Of a stretch of 64,000 nt of DNA, positions 9,286-18,561 are shown piece after piece (the stretch's first letter is position 1; each line of letters starts with the position of its first letter). Source of the stretch: Maridesulfovibrio salexigens DSM 2638. Its GTDB lineage: Bacteria > Desulfobacterota > Desulfovibrionia > Desulfovibrionales > Desulfovibrionaceae. Below the pieces are notes generated by a model. That model saw only the letters and a list, made by a program, of their open reading frames with translations. It was not told where the DNA came from and did not search any database. Position numbers and translations under genes: made by a program. The DNA lies in NCBI RefSeq assembly GCF_000023445.1, contig NC_012881.1, positions 873,501 through 937,500 on the forward strand, read 5' to 3'.

Positions 9286-10026
9286 TTAAATAATGTCCTG
9301 CAGAATTCTCTTAAATCTTAAAGTAACCCCGCGCACGATTTTACTTTGCGCGGTGTTATCCCCGCCTGCATAAACTGCCGCCTTGATGCGTTCGCGAGAA
9401 CGGTAGGAAGTGAAACCGTCGTCCTCGTCTTCCCATTTTATCTGGGTGTCATCGAACTGGATGATCGCTTTACGCTTTTTGGCGTATTTGTCCACGACTC
9501 CAAGTATCACGTCAGCAACCATGATGTAGGTGTCCTGCGTTGTGTACTGTCCGATAATGGCCCCGATAGCCGCACCGGAGGCGGAACCAAGTATCATTGA
9601 ATCGAGGGTCTGCCCCAAAGTGGCTCCTAAATAGGCACCGCCTGTTCCACCCCAAAGGCTGATTTCATCGACCATGTTCTGTGAAATCTGACCTGAATAG
9701 CGCAGGTTGATATCCAGATGTGCGGAATACTTGCCTGTTTTTACTACTTTGTAGCCCTTATCGATATATGATTTTTCGATGCTATTGCGCAGGGCCTTGA
9801 GATTTATCGCCGGGTCACCGGAAGTGTTGCGGATGGTCAGTTTCAGTATTGGAGTATCGAACTGGGAGGGATCTACCATAAAGTTACCGCTGGTCATGGA
9901 GCCGTAGAGTAGGCCGGTATTCTGCTCGCGGACCATACCCATACGCTGCTTGCTGCGGCATCCGCTCATGAGTACCAGCGCTGAGAGCATTGCCACTGCT
10001 ATTAATATGAGAATGCGTTTTTTCAA
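9286..10026 (-). CDS. TraT-family outer-membrane lipoprotein
   Basis: This 246-residue lipoprotein has a signal peptide ending in a lipobox with Cys23 (LMSGC). The body resembles TraT, the plasmid surface-exclusion and serum-resistance lipoprotein. Shared features are ILKLTIRNTSGDP early, then SIEKSYIDKGYKVV, then a Gly/Ala-rich hydrophobic stretch (about 128-165), and a basic C-terminus. Length equals that of TraT (about 243). No conjugation genes are nearby, so a role in surface exclusion is doubtful; it may act in envelope shielding. It is downstream of, and probably co-transcribed with, the trypsin-like lipoprotein gene, 11 bp apart. The family call is from recalled sequence similarity. 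Confidence 0.75.
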   Translation of the reverse strand: MKKRILILIAVAMLSALVLMSGCRSKQRMGMVREQNTGLLYGSMTSGNFMVDPSQFDTPILKLTIRNTSGDPAINLKALRNSIEKSYIDKGYKVVKTGKYSAHLDINLRYSGQISQNMVDEISLWGGTGGAYLGATLGQTLDSMILGSASGAAIGAIIGQYTTQDTYIMVADVILGVVDKYAKKRKAIIQFDDTQIKWEDEDDGFTSYRSRERIKAAVYAGGDNTAQSKIVRGVTLRFKRILQDII

Positions 10027-10037
10027 TTCAAGGCTCC

Positions 10038-12272
10038 TTATTTGCGGTATTTTATGCCGTATTGTTCAAGAAATTTGATTACTTCAGCGTAGTGAACAGC
10101 AAAGGCTAGGTTGTCTATGTCATCTCCAATCCTTTTCCAGGTGTTAACCCCTACAACTTTATTTTTGTAAAACAAAGGGCCGCCGGAATTGCCGGAGTTA
10201 ATGGCTGCATCAGTCTGGATGTAGCGAACCATACGGCGTGAGTTTAGAAATTTACTCGGCCTTTTCCTGTATGCGCTGAAAACACCTCTGGTTATAGTGA
10301 AAGGAAAGCCTTTGGGGTGTCCGATTGCTTCAAGTGTTACTCCTGCCGGAAGGCTGTTTTTGGAGTATAATCGAACAGGTTTACCGTGGGCATTTATCTT
10401 GACCAGAGCTAGATCACGATAGAGATCGTAAGCCATGACCTTGCCGAAGGTTTCCATGTTGTTGTGCAATTTTATTTCCACAAACTCATTTTTTTCCACA
10501 ACATGGTAGTTGGTAAGGATAATGTTGTCGGTGACAAAGAAACCGCTGCCAGTTCCTCTGCGATCCGGGCTCAGAACCATGACTGTGGAATCATAGCGAG
10601 GATCATTTCCTGTGTCGGAATCGTATTCATTGCTATAGAATTCAGCCAGAGCCTTGTTGCGGTTATTGATTATAATGTTTTGTATCCGGGCCATGCTCCT
10701 GTATTTTTTGTCTTTTTCTTTGTGGTCCAGATAATAGTTGAGCATGTCAGATAGGCGAACTGCAACAGGCTGTCTTTCCCATCCCCGTAATTCTTTTTCC
10801 GTGTTGAAGTTGATTTCATGTTTTTTGCGGTCCGGGTCGGTGATTTGTATGCCATATGCAATTTTAAAGTTCTTCTCCTGAACAATATCAAAAAAATCGG
10901 TGAAGTATGTGCGAGATTTGCGGTCGATGATTACATATTGAACCGAGGCAACTTTAGTTGTCCGCAGCGGCACAACGCTGAAGCTGTAGTTTTTATAAAT
11001 GGGCTTGTCGATCATGCGTGGAATGTTGGTGGCGTTGGCAACTGCCTCATTGTATTTTTTTTCTTCCTGCGCCGCCATATGAGCCGCTGAAGTGATGTCA
11101 TTCGCTCCGAACCAGCCCAGAATGTGGGAGTTGTTGCGGTTGTTGAGTTCCTGTCGTTTCAGCCGCAACTGTTCCAGCCGTAGCTGGGCCTGATCGTAGG
11201 CGTGGTTGTATCCTTCGGTGTATCCGACAATGTTTTTGCTGCTGTATGCCTTAGGACGGAAAGTTTTGCGGTCAATTCTGGAGACCACCTCGTTGATGAG
11301 GATGACGATGTCCGCATCCTTGGCGGTATTGGAATTGAACATGTGCGTCTTGGCCAATGTTTCGGTTTGCATAGGCAGATCAACATCAAAACCCAGCCCG
11401 AATTCGATACCACGCTCTTTCATCAGGCTTTTACTGGTCACGCGTACAAAGGCGATTTTGCAGTCAGGCACTTCGGTCACAGGGAAGCCTAATCTATTGG
11501 TCTCATTCATGGCCTTAAGAACAGTGCGGAATGAAGGCTTCTTGCCTTTTGCTTCTTTTTTGAGCAGGTCCCGAAAGTACTGTCCTTCCAAGTTGCGCAT
11601 GGTTTCGGCAGGTATGACGTTACCGTATTCCTTAATCATATGCGGCACGCCTTTTCCGTTAGCTGATGCTACTGCCTGTTCCAACAGGGCGGCTTGAGAT
11701 TTAAGGAATTCTTCTTCGTCAAGTTTTACGGGATAAATGGAAAAAAAGTTCGGTCCGGTTTGAATAGGGTAATTCTTGAACTGCGCCTGCGCATCAGCTT
11801 TTATCTGTAATTCTTTGTCGTTAAATTTATTCTTCAGCTTATCAAGGCCGTGGGGGATTTGGCCCAAGTCATTGAGAATGCAGCTGGATTCAATTTCGTC
11901 GATTAAATTACGGGCATTATCCAGTTTAAGACGGATCAAAGTCCATTTTGCGGATTTCTCGGGCCAGTGGATGGAAAGAAGATTGGTAGTGGCAGCGGAA
12001 ATTTTCGGACGGTAACGTTTTTTGAGATCAGAGGCGGCTCTAGTTATTTCGTCCATGGCCTTCGGTTTTTCAAGAAAATAATCCTGATTATCGAGCCAAA
12101 TTTGTTCCGCTTCTGAAAATTTATTCCGGTCCAGTGCCCGGGAAAATTTATCTTCCGGTTGGGAGGTGATTACTGTTTCTTTGATATTGTTTTTTATTGA
12201 CCTGACTGTCCTGCATCCACAGATTGTAATCAGCAGTATCAATAAAACTAAACCGACAATTCTTCTATCCAA
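10038..12272 (-). CDS. Large lipoprotein with C-terminal trypsin-like (S1C/DegP-type) protease domain
   Basis: This 744-residue protein starts with a hydrophobic signal and probable lipobox Cys20 (ITICGC). Residues about 30-540 have no family I recognise. The last ~180 residues are a chymotrypsin-fold protease with the full triad: His590 (TNYHVV), Asp620 (YRDLALVK) and Ser696 (NSGNSGGPL). No PDZ domain follows, unlike DegP. The start is TTG, supported by GGGGGAG eight bases upstream. The gene forms an operon with the TraT-like lipoprotein. Periplasmic or outer-membrane anchoring is inferred from the lipobox. It may process envelope or surface proteins; substrate unknown. Confidence 0.82.
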   Translation of the reverse strand: MDRRIVGLVLLILLITICGCRTVRSIKNNIKETVITSQPEDKFSRALDRNKFSEAEQIWLDNQDYFLEKPKAMDEITRAASDLKKRYRPKISAATTNLLSIHWPEKSAKWTLIRLKLDNARNLIDEIESSCILNDLGQIPHGLDKLKNKFNDKELQIKADAQAQFKNYPIQTGPNFFSIYPVKLDEEEFLKSQAALLEQAVASANGKGVPHMIKEYGNVIPAETMRNLEGQYFRDLLKKEAKGKKPSFRTVLKAMNETNRLGFPVTEVPDCKIAFVRVTSKSLMKERGIEFGLGFDVDLPMQTETLAKTHMFNSNTAKDADIVILINEVVSRIDRKTFRPKAYSSKNIVGYTEGYNHAYDQAQLRLEQLRLKRQELNNRNNSHILGWFGANDITSAAHMAAQEEKKYNEAVANATNIPRMIDKPIYKNYSFSVVPLRTTKVASVQYVIIDRKSRTYFTDFFDIVQEKNFKIAYGIQITDPDRKKHEINFNTEKELRGWERQPVAVRLSDMLNYYLDHKEKDKKYRSMARIQNIIINNRNKALAEFYSNEYDSDTGNDPRYDSTVMVLSPDRRGTGSGFFVTDNIILTNYHVVEKNEFVEIKLHNNMETFGKVMAYDLYRDLALVKINAHGKPVRLYSKNSLPAGVTLEAIGHPKGFPFTITRGVFSAYRKRPSKFLNSRRMVRYIQTDAAINSGNSGGPLFYKNKVVGVNTWKRIGDDIDNLAFAVHYAEVIKFLEQYGIKYRK

Positions 12273-12372
12273 AGCTATTCTCCCCCAGACAAGCGTTTCC
12301 GCTTAAATTTACCCTGAGGGGTGGTACCATGACAGCTTGTGCTATATCAAGAAGAACTGATCTGGTGTTATT

Positions 12373-15300
12373 TTAAGACCTTCCAGTCTGGGACATGCGT
12401 TTATGGAGGCGTTTGGCCTGTAAACAGAATGCTTCCAGCCGTGCTTCGATCAGTTGCGGAAATGGATTGCCGTCAGTTTCAATGGCTAGGAATGGCAGCC
12501 GCGAATCTTCTTCAAGCACTGAAGTTGCCTTTTTGCCAGCTGATCCGGCTCGGAATTTTTCACTAAGCACAGCTTCAGCAACCCGCGAGGGCATGCATCC
12601 GAATGGCCCTATGGAGATCACTCCGCAGGACGGAGACATAATTTCATGCAGCGATGCACCCACGGTCAGAATTGCCTCCCCGGTCAACTGTTCGGAAATG
12701 TGCGGCTTGCCGTGGCTGACCACTTGGCGCACATTCGGTCCCGGATAGAAGAGCAGCCCGCTGTCAGCAAGGATATGACGGATGCGACGTTCAAAATAAG
12801 ATTTCACACCTTGGGTGATCAGGGTCTTGACCCCGGCCTTGCCTTCAATGCTGTTGCGGTTCAGCCAGTCTGTGTATTTCATCCACTCCAGCACCGGGGC
12901 CACACGGACAATAAAACCTTGCTCAGTAAGGTGTTCCGGCAGGTTGCGCCGAGCCAAGGGATCATGGCGGACATAAATTTCGCCTAGCAGGGAAATGACC
13001 GGATATTCCTGCACAGGCTTAGCCAGCTTGATGGTGGAAAGATCGATAGCTGCTTTGCGTAGGGCTTTGGAAAATTGTTTCCAACTGGCCATGCTGTCCA
13101 ACAATTCCTGCCGTACCTGCCAGAAAAGATTCAGGGCCGCATCTTTTTCAGCTGCTGCCGTGCAGATTGTGGCGTAGATGTCTTCAAGAATGGAACCGGC
13201 GACAATACCCTGCCACATGCCGAGGGTGACACCTGTGCTTAATCCACCGTACCCGTCAGTGGAGCTGGGTGCGAAAATAGCAAGATTCGGGATTTCCAAG
13301 CGTTCTATGAGATCGTTCATGAACACAGAATACTGACCGAAACGGCACGGACCTTTAGCTTTGGGCATCAGGAAGAGGGCTATTTCGTTTTCATCACGGT
13401 TTTCCAGATGTTCCAGCAAAGCCCCGGCTGTAAGCTGCAAGGGCAGGCATTCTTTGCAGGATGAATTGTTGCGGCCCATTTTCAGAGCGGCTTCACTGGC
13501 ATGGGATAGCACCTTGTAGCGGATGTTGTCGCGCTGCATGGAAGCTGCCAGAAAATCAGTACTGATTTCGCCAAGACTGGGAATGATCAAGGTCACAGCC
13601 GGATCATTCACCGCATACCACTTGCCGTTGGAGTCCGTGATTCCGGTAATTCCGTCACGCACTTCGCAGCGTGCGGCTCGGAAAGGGCGAGCTACGGAGT
13701 CCTGTGACTTTTTCATGCGTCTGAAACCACCCACAATATCAAGATAGGCTTCGATTCGGGTTTCTATTCCTGCGTCAGCAGTATGGCTGTCTAATTCAAG
13801 GGTCAGCGATGGCTTGCGGCCCATGACCTTGCGGAAATGACCGAGCAGGAATGAATCCGGTCCGCAGGAGAAATTGGTGATGTATGTGCCGAAGAGTCTG
13901 GGATGTTCCGCCACCAGTTTGGCTGCATCCATGATCAGTTCCCCGGTAGCCCAGTACATGTTTAGCTCATTGCCGCATTTTTCGCTGCGCGGGAGCATAT
14001 CACAGGGAATGATTTCAACACCACGGGTGGCAAATTTAGCAGGGATTGATTTGTTGGCCCATGAGCTGAAAGCATTGTAAGGCCTGCCGAATAAGACCAT
14101 GGCTTGACTGCTGTTAGCATCAAGTCCGGCCATAAATTCTTCCCCCTTAAGGCGCAGATCGGTGAAGAATTGTTCTTGTTCGGCGATTGCCGCTTCGAGA
14201 GCATCCAGAGCTTGCTGAACACCTACTTTCAGCTTGGCTGCGGTCTGGAGCAGGGCTTTGCGCAATTGTTCTTCCCCATCCTGCATGTGGATGACCGGGG
14301 TGAGCAGTGAACGCTTTTCCAGTTCCGGAAAGGCTGACTTTAAATAATAAGGCTCACCTTGAACCAGCACGCAGGTGCAGGAACGGTCACCGCTTTTAAG
14401 CGGCATGGAACGCAGGTGGGGCAGGAAAATATGATCAGTCTTAAGATTAAGCAGCTCACCAAGACCGCCATGAGCGAGTTCCACCGGATGGCAGAAAGGT
14501 GCGCCTTTTTGTTCTATGGCATCGGGATCGAACTTTTCGGGTAGGCGAACTCCGAAGCCCATCTCTTTGAAAAATGTGTTGAAGAGCGGGAACCATGTGT
14601 TCATGAGCAGGGAGCGGTTCATGCCAATGACCGGCTGGCCTTCTTCCGGCTCACTCAAATCACGGAAAACCCGTTTCTCACGCCAGAGTACAAGGTCCTC
14701 TCCGGGGTTGGTGTCCTTGGCTACCTTTGAATTATCAAAACGGTTGCATATACCGCCAAAAGGAAAGGTTTTCCCCTCAACTTCAATGCGGGCAATGGTA
14801 CAGCCGAGGTCACAATCCCGTCCGGCTCCTTTGCATGTGAAAGGGGATTTGTAGTTTACTTCGCGCTTGGCGAGTTCTGCGGGATCGAATTTTCCTGTTG
14901 CAATGCTACCCTGTTCGACTCGTTTAGCCGCTTCAAGGGCGACTCCGAAGGCTCCGGTCAATCCCGGATGAGGAGGAACGATGATTTCCTGTCCGGTAAG
15001 TGCAGCCATGGCAGTGGGAACGGCTTTATTGTAGCAGACCCCGCCCTGCATGAAAATTTTCTGCCCCACGGTGCGGCTGCCTTTAACGCGGTTGGAGTAG
15101 TTGATGCAGATGGAGTAGACCAGTCCGGCAACCATATCTTCCAGCGCAACACCTTCCTGCGCCGCAAGCTTCAGGTCCGAGCCGATAAATGCAGCGCACT
15201 GGTCGTTGAAGTTGGGCGGATTCGTCCCCTTGAAGGCGATTTCAGCAATGTCAGTTACATCAATGCCGAGCGTTTCCTTGGCACTTTCTTCGAGAAATGA

Positions 15301-16593
15301 TCCTGTCCCGGCGCTACAGGCTTCGTTCATGGCATAGTCACATGGCACCGAGTTTTTCAGCCATGTGTACTTTGCGTCCTGCCCGCCGATTTCGAAAATT
15401 GTATCTACTTCAGGGTCGTAATGAACGGCGGCGGTGGCGTGGGCAGTAATTTCATTGATAATTCCGTCCGTACCCGCATGCAGTCCGGCTATGTTGCGGC
15501 CCGATCCGGTTACTCCCATAATTTCGGCGGTGGTTCCGGCTGGGACCTGACTTGCCAGTTCAGCGTAAACCCTTCGTGATGCTCCGATTGGGTCGCCGTC
15601 TGTGCGTAAATAGCAGGAAGCAACAATCTCTGATTGTTCCAGATCAAGAAGCACGCCTTTGGTGGTGGTTGAACCTACATCAAGACCCAGGGCCAGCCTG
15701 TTGCCGGATATGAATTCCGCTTTGGAACTTTCATGAAATTTTACGGACTCTGTATAGTCCTTAAGCGGCTGTAGAAAAGTAAATGCTGTGTCACCTTTGC
15801 GAATAATTGTGCGGCAATCTTCGGGAAGGTCAGCCCCGTTTTCAGCCGCCCAGATTGCTGCGCCGAGGGCTTCGAAGCAATGTCCGTTCTCGGGCAGAAG
15901 CAAGTCCGGTATTTCGCGGCGCAGCTCACTGACCATGAATTTGTTTTGGGAGCAATTGCCGATCAGGACTACTTTCTCAGCGGGTAGCTTACGCAGAAGT
16001 TCAATGCATTTTCCGGCCATCATGCGGGCTAGTCCGGCAACAACCGCTTCTTTTTCGACTCCCTTGTTCAGGGCGTGTGTACAGTCGCTTTTACAGAAAA
16101 CAGAACAGCGACCGGAGACTTTGTGCGGTTCGCTCATCTCCATGCCTGACATATCATTCAGGCTCAGACCCATGCGGCCCAGTTGCTGGACCAGAAATTC
16201 CCCGGTTCCGGAAGCGCATTTGTTGCCTGTGTGAACGGTTTCCACCTTGCCGTCATTATCAAGCAGGTAGGCCATGAAGGTTTCCCCTCCGGCGCTGAGG
16301 ACCGTACGGTAACCGTCTTTAACGAAATTTTGATGCGCAAGGGCAGTTTCAAGGGCCTGCGGTTCGGAGATGGTCGGCAGGTCCAGCAGATGGCGGAATT
16401 TGCGTCCGGTCACTGCCGCATGGATGTTTTCAGGTAGATCCAGTTCCTGCAAAGCTGTGATCACGGTCTGCGCGGGATTACCTTCGTGGTTCAGTGAAAT
16501 TGATTTGAGTATTTCAATCCTGCCGTTATCGTTTCCGGTCAGGACCATGCTGACTGAGGAAGCTCCGGCGCAAATGCCCAGCGAGATTGTCAT
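12373..16593 (-). CDS. Giant 2-hydroxyacyl-CoA dehydratase activase-related ATPase (BadF/BcrA family, fused)
   Basis: The 1406-residue protein has two tandem ASKHA-fold activase domains. The first opens with LGICAGASSVSMVL and carries NKCASGTGEF; the second has GLDVGSTTTKG (about 300) and EACSAGTGSFLEE. The cysteines before SGTG or AGTG are those that hold the bridging [4Fe-4S] cluster in HgdC-type activators. The remaining ~800 residues match the DUF2229/HgdB-like region found in fused activases. Such proteins use ATP hydrolysis to push a low-potential electron into a radical dehydratase or reductase; the partner and substrate are unknown. ATG at 16593 avoids overlap with the upstream gene; a TTG at 16644 is the alternative. 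It lies 4 bp after the cyclotransferase gene, in one operon. Confidence 0.82.
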   Translation of the reverse strand: MTISLGICAGASSVSMVLTGNDNGRIEILKSISLNHEGNPAQTVITALQELDLPENIHAAVTGRKFRHLLDLPTISEPQALETALAHQNFVKDGYRTVLSAGGETFMAYLLDNDGKVETVHTGNKCASGTGEFLVQQLGRMGLSLNDMSGMEMSEPHKVSGRCSVFCKSDCTHALNKGVEKEAVVAGLARMMAGKCIELLRKLPAEKVVLIGNCSQNKFMVSELRREIPDLLLPENGHCFEALGAAIWAAENGADLPEDCRTIIRKGDTAFTFLQPLKDYTESVKFHESSKAEFISGNRLALGLDVGSTTTKGVLLDLEQSEIVASCYLRTDGDPIGASRRVYAELASQVPAGTTAEIMGVTGSGRNIAGLHAGTDGIINEITAHATAAVHYDPEVDTIFEIGGQDAKYTWLKNSVPCDYAMNEACSAGTGSFLEESAKETLGIDVTDIAEIAFKGTNPPNFNDQCAAFIGSDLKLAAQEGVALEDMVAGLVYSICINYSNRVKGSRTVGQKIFMQGGVCYNKAVPTAMAALTGQEIIVPPHPGLTGAFGVALEAAKRVEQGSIATGKFDPAELAKREVNYKSPFTCKGAGRDCDLGCTIARIEVEGKTFPFGGICNRFDNSKVAKDTNPGEDLVLWREKRVFRDLSEPEEGQPVIGMNRSLLMNTWFPLFNTFFKEMGFGVRLPEKFDPDAIEQKGAPFCHPVELAHGGLGELLNLKTDHIFLPHLRSMPLKSGDRSCTCVLVQGEPYYLKSAFPELEKRSLLTPVIHMQDGEEQLRKALLQTAAKLKVGVQQALDALEAAIAEQEQFFTDLRLKGEEFMAGLDANSSQAMVLFGRPYNAFSSWANKSIPAKFATRGVEIIPCDMLPRSEKCGNELNMYWATGELIMDAAKLVAEHPRLFGTYITNFSCGPDSFLLGHFRKVMGRKPSLTLELDSHTADAGIETRIEAYLDIVGGFRRMKKSQDSVARPFRAARCEVRDGITGITDSNGKWYAVNDPAVTLIIPSLGEISTDFLAASMQRDNIRYKVLSHASEAALKMGRNNSSCKECLPLQLTAGALLEHLENRDENEIALFLMPKAKGPCRFGQYSVFMNDLIERLEIPNLAIFAPSSTDGYGGLSTGVTLGMWQGIVAGSILEDIYATICTAAAEKDAALNLFWQVRQELLDSMASWKQFSKALRKAAIDLSTIKLAKPVQEYPVISLLGEIYVRHDPLARRNLPEHLTEQGFIVRVAPVLEWMKYTDWLNRNSIEGKAGVKTLITQGVKSYFERRIRHILADSGLLFYPGPNVRQVVSHGKPHISEQLTGEAILTVGASLHEIMSPSCGVISIGPFGCMPSRVAEAVLSEKFRAGSAGKKATSVLEEDSRLPFLAIETDGNPFPQLIEARLEAFCLQAKRLHKRMSQTGRS

Positions 16594-16597
16594 CTGA

Positions 16598-17401
16598 TCA
16601 GTTTGAAGCGGGCTGATTTTCAAGTGCGGGTAGTTCAATTTCAAAAACCTTATTCCAGAATTTTCCGGTCACGAAGAGTCTTTTTCCAGCAGTGTCCCAT
16701 GCGATACCGTTGGCGGCTTCGGCATTCTTCCCGGCAAGGGGACGTAGCGAGGATATATCAAGCCAGAATTTGACCTTACCTTGCTTAGGGTCAATGGCTG
16801 CAATGCGGTCCTGCTTCCAGATATTGCTGAAAATAAGGCCGTTTATATATTCAAGTTCATTAAGACGATGGATGTTGGCAATGCCGTCAGTTATCCGCTG
16901 TCTTTTGATGCGTGCGAAATCATACGGGTCCCTGAAGGTAATCACTGAGGAACCATCGCTTTGGTATAAGAACTGCCCGTCTGTGGTCAGTCCCCATCCC
17001 TGCCCTTTGTATTTGAAGAAGCCCTTGGGAGCAAGGGAAGCTGCGTCATATATGAAACATTTACCGGAATGCCATGTGAGCTGGTAAATTATATTGTTCC
17101 AGAAACAAATACCCTCGCTGAAAACTTCTTTGTCGTTTTTAATCATTATGCGCACTATGCCGCTTTCCAGCTCCACCTTGCGCAGGGAAGAACGTCCACG
17201 CTTACCGGTGCTTTCGTATAAGTACCCGTCGTGATATAATAATCCCTGTGTGAAAGCCGTATCATCATGCGGAAACTGATTGAGCAGTTTGCATTCGATG
17301 ACAGGTGCGCCTGTTCTTTCGCGGGCGTAGCTTTTTAGCCCGAAAAAGTGCAATATAAAGATGGCGGTAATTAGAATTAATATTGGGCGGTGTTTGTTCA
17401 T
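16598..17401 (-). CDS. Glutaminyl-peptide cyclotransferase (plant/bacterial beta-propeller type)
   Basis: This enzyme cyclises N-terminal glutamine to pyroglutamate on peptides or proteins. The 267-residue protein has an N-terminal hydrophobic segment (about 7-25), suggesting export or membrane anchoring. The body is typical of the five-bladed propeller family: FPHDDTAFTQGLLYHDGYLYESTG at the start, then WGLTTDGQFLYQSDGS, LNELEYINGLIFSNIW and NGIAWD. These Asp, Glu and Trp positions are conserved in the family. It precedes the giant activase gene by 4 bp, an odd pairing that suggests co-transcription without shared pathway. Confidence is high for the family, moderate for location. Confidence 0.85.
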   Translation of the reverse strand: MNKHRPILILITAIFILHFFGLKSYARERTGAPVIECKLLNQFPHDDTAFTQGLLYHDGYLYESTGKRGRSSLRKVELESGIVRIMIKNDKEVFSEGICFWNNIIYQLTWHSGKCFIYDAASLAPKGFFKYKGQGWGLTTDGQFLYQSDGSSVITFRDPYDFARIKRQRITDGIANIHRLNELEYINGLIFSNIWKQDRIAAIDPKQGKVKFWLDISSLRPLAGKNAEAANGIAWDTAGKRLFVTGKFWNKVFEIELPALENQPASN

Positions 17402-17580
17402 TGATGTGAAGCCTAGCTAATTTCCCTGTTAAGTTCCAGATACAGAAAGCTTCATTTTTGTTTAGGCACTGGAACTCTAAATGGAAATGGATTAAATGCC
17501 GATCAAGCTGGTGTAGATGAGGGGTCTGCAACAATTTCAAGCCCGATCCTGTTTTCTTTGGATCTCCGGAGGCTTACTTC

Positions 17581-18561
17581 ATGAGTGGTGAATCCTCATT
17601 ATTTAATTATACTCCTCCTGTCGAGCAGGAAAATGGAGAGGAAACCGAATTCATTACGGTGGTTTCACTGCGTTCTGACTCGCATAAGATAAAAGGCAAG
17701 CAGTATTGGTTGGCCAGCAAATTGGATGACGAAAGCTTTGAGCTGCTGCTTTTGAATGAAAACAGGGTTCCTTCAGGCGACCCCAAAGTGATCAGTAACG
17801 GGGAGTTTGCCGCCCATTACACTCTTGAGCTGGATTATTATCAGCAGCATGTTCGCCCAGCTATGGAACAGCAGGACAACCGATTAAGCAGAGGTGAGTC
17901 TCATCGTGAGCAGGGTGAATTCTATAGCGCCGAGATGGAGTACGCCGAAGCTCTGGCTGTGGATGAAAAGAATGTCCGCGCTACTTTCGGTCTCGGCCTG
18001 ACTTACCTTGAGAAAGGTGATGTGGAACGGGCGCAGGAAGTGTTTGCGAAAGTTTTGCAGCTTAAATCTGCTTTTCAGACCGAGCACAAACATATGTTTA
18101 ATGATTTCGGCATATCAATGCGTAAGAACGGCATGTATCGCGAGGCCTTGCAGTATTATAACCGAGGCGTAGATCTTGATAGTGCCGATGAAAACCTTTT
18201 CTTCAATATCGCCCGTACTCATTACGAAGCAGGAGACTGGGAAAATTGTTTCCGTTACCTGACCATGTGTCTTGAAAAGAACCGTGGTGTTCAGGAAGCC
18301 CAAAAATTCTGCCATTATCTGATAAAGAAAACCGAAGAAGATGACTCCATGCTTCGTGAAATGGGAAAAGGGGATAATGGTAAGACCCTGCGCAGCGACA
18401 TCCTGAACCTGCTACGCAAGATGCAGGTTGCCGCCGGTGTGGAGCTTGATGATGCCATTGAAAAGACCCACGAAATCCGTGACCGCATGATCGCCCTTGA
18501 AGAGGAGGATATGCAGATGAAGGAGATCGAAAAAGACCTCTACAATGTGGATGGAGATTAG
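17581..18561 (+). CDS. TPR-repeat protein
   Basis: The 326-residue cytoplasmic protein has no signal peptide. Residues about 1-95 form an unrecognised N-terminal region. Tetratricopeptide repeats follow at about 100-245; examples are GEFYSAEMEYAEALAVDEKN, VRATFGLGLTYLEKGDVERA and FNIARTHYEAGDWEN. The C-terminal ~80 residues are charged and helical. TPR arrays bind other proteins, so this is probably an adaptor or assembly factor; the partner is unknown. The stop codon overlaps the convergent ktrA stop by 4 bp, so the two genes share no terminator. It is divergent from the cyclotransferase operon across 179 bp. Confidence 0.8.
   Translation: MSGESSLFNYTPPVEQENGEETEFITVVSLRSDSHKIKGKQYWLASKLDDESFELLLLNENRVPSGDPKVISNGEFAAHYTLELDYYQQHVRPAMEQQDNRLSRGESHREQGEFYSAEMEYAEALAVDEKNVRATFGLGLTYLEKGDVERAQEVFAKVLQLKSAFQTEHKHMFNDFGISMRKNGMYREALQYYNRGVDLDSADENLFFNIARTHYEAGDWENCFRYLTMCLEKNRGVQEAQKFCHYLIKKTEEDDSMLREMGKGDNGKTLRSDILNLLRKMQVAAGVELDDAIEKTHEIRDRMIALEEEDMQMKEIEKDLYNVDGD

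Noticed and set aside
16594-16644. TTG start of the activase at 16644
   Set aside because: It would overlap the cyclotransferase end; the 16593 ATG aligns with the domain start, though AAGG before the TTG keeps it possible.
18558-18561. Overlap of TPR and ktrA genes as a frameshift or fusion
   Set aside because: The genes are convergent and both complete; the 4-bp overlap is a shared stop region.
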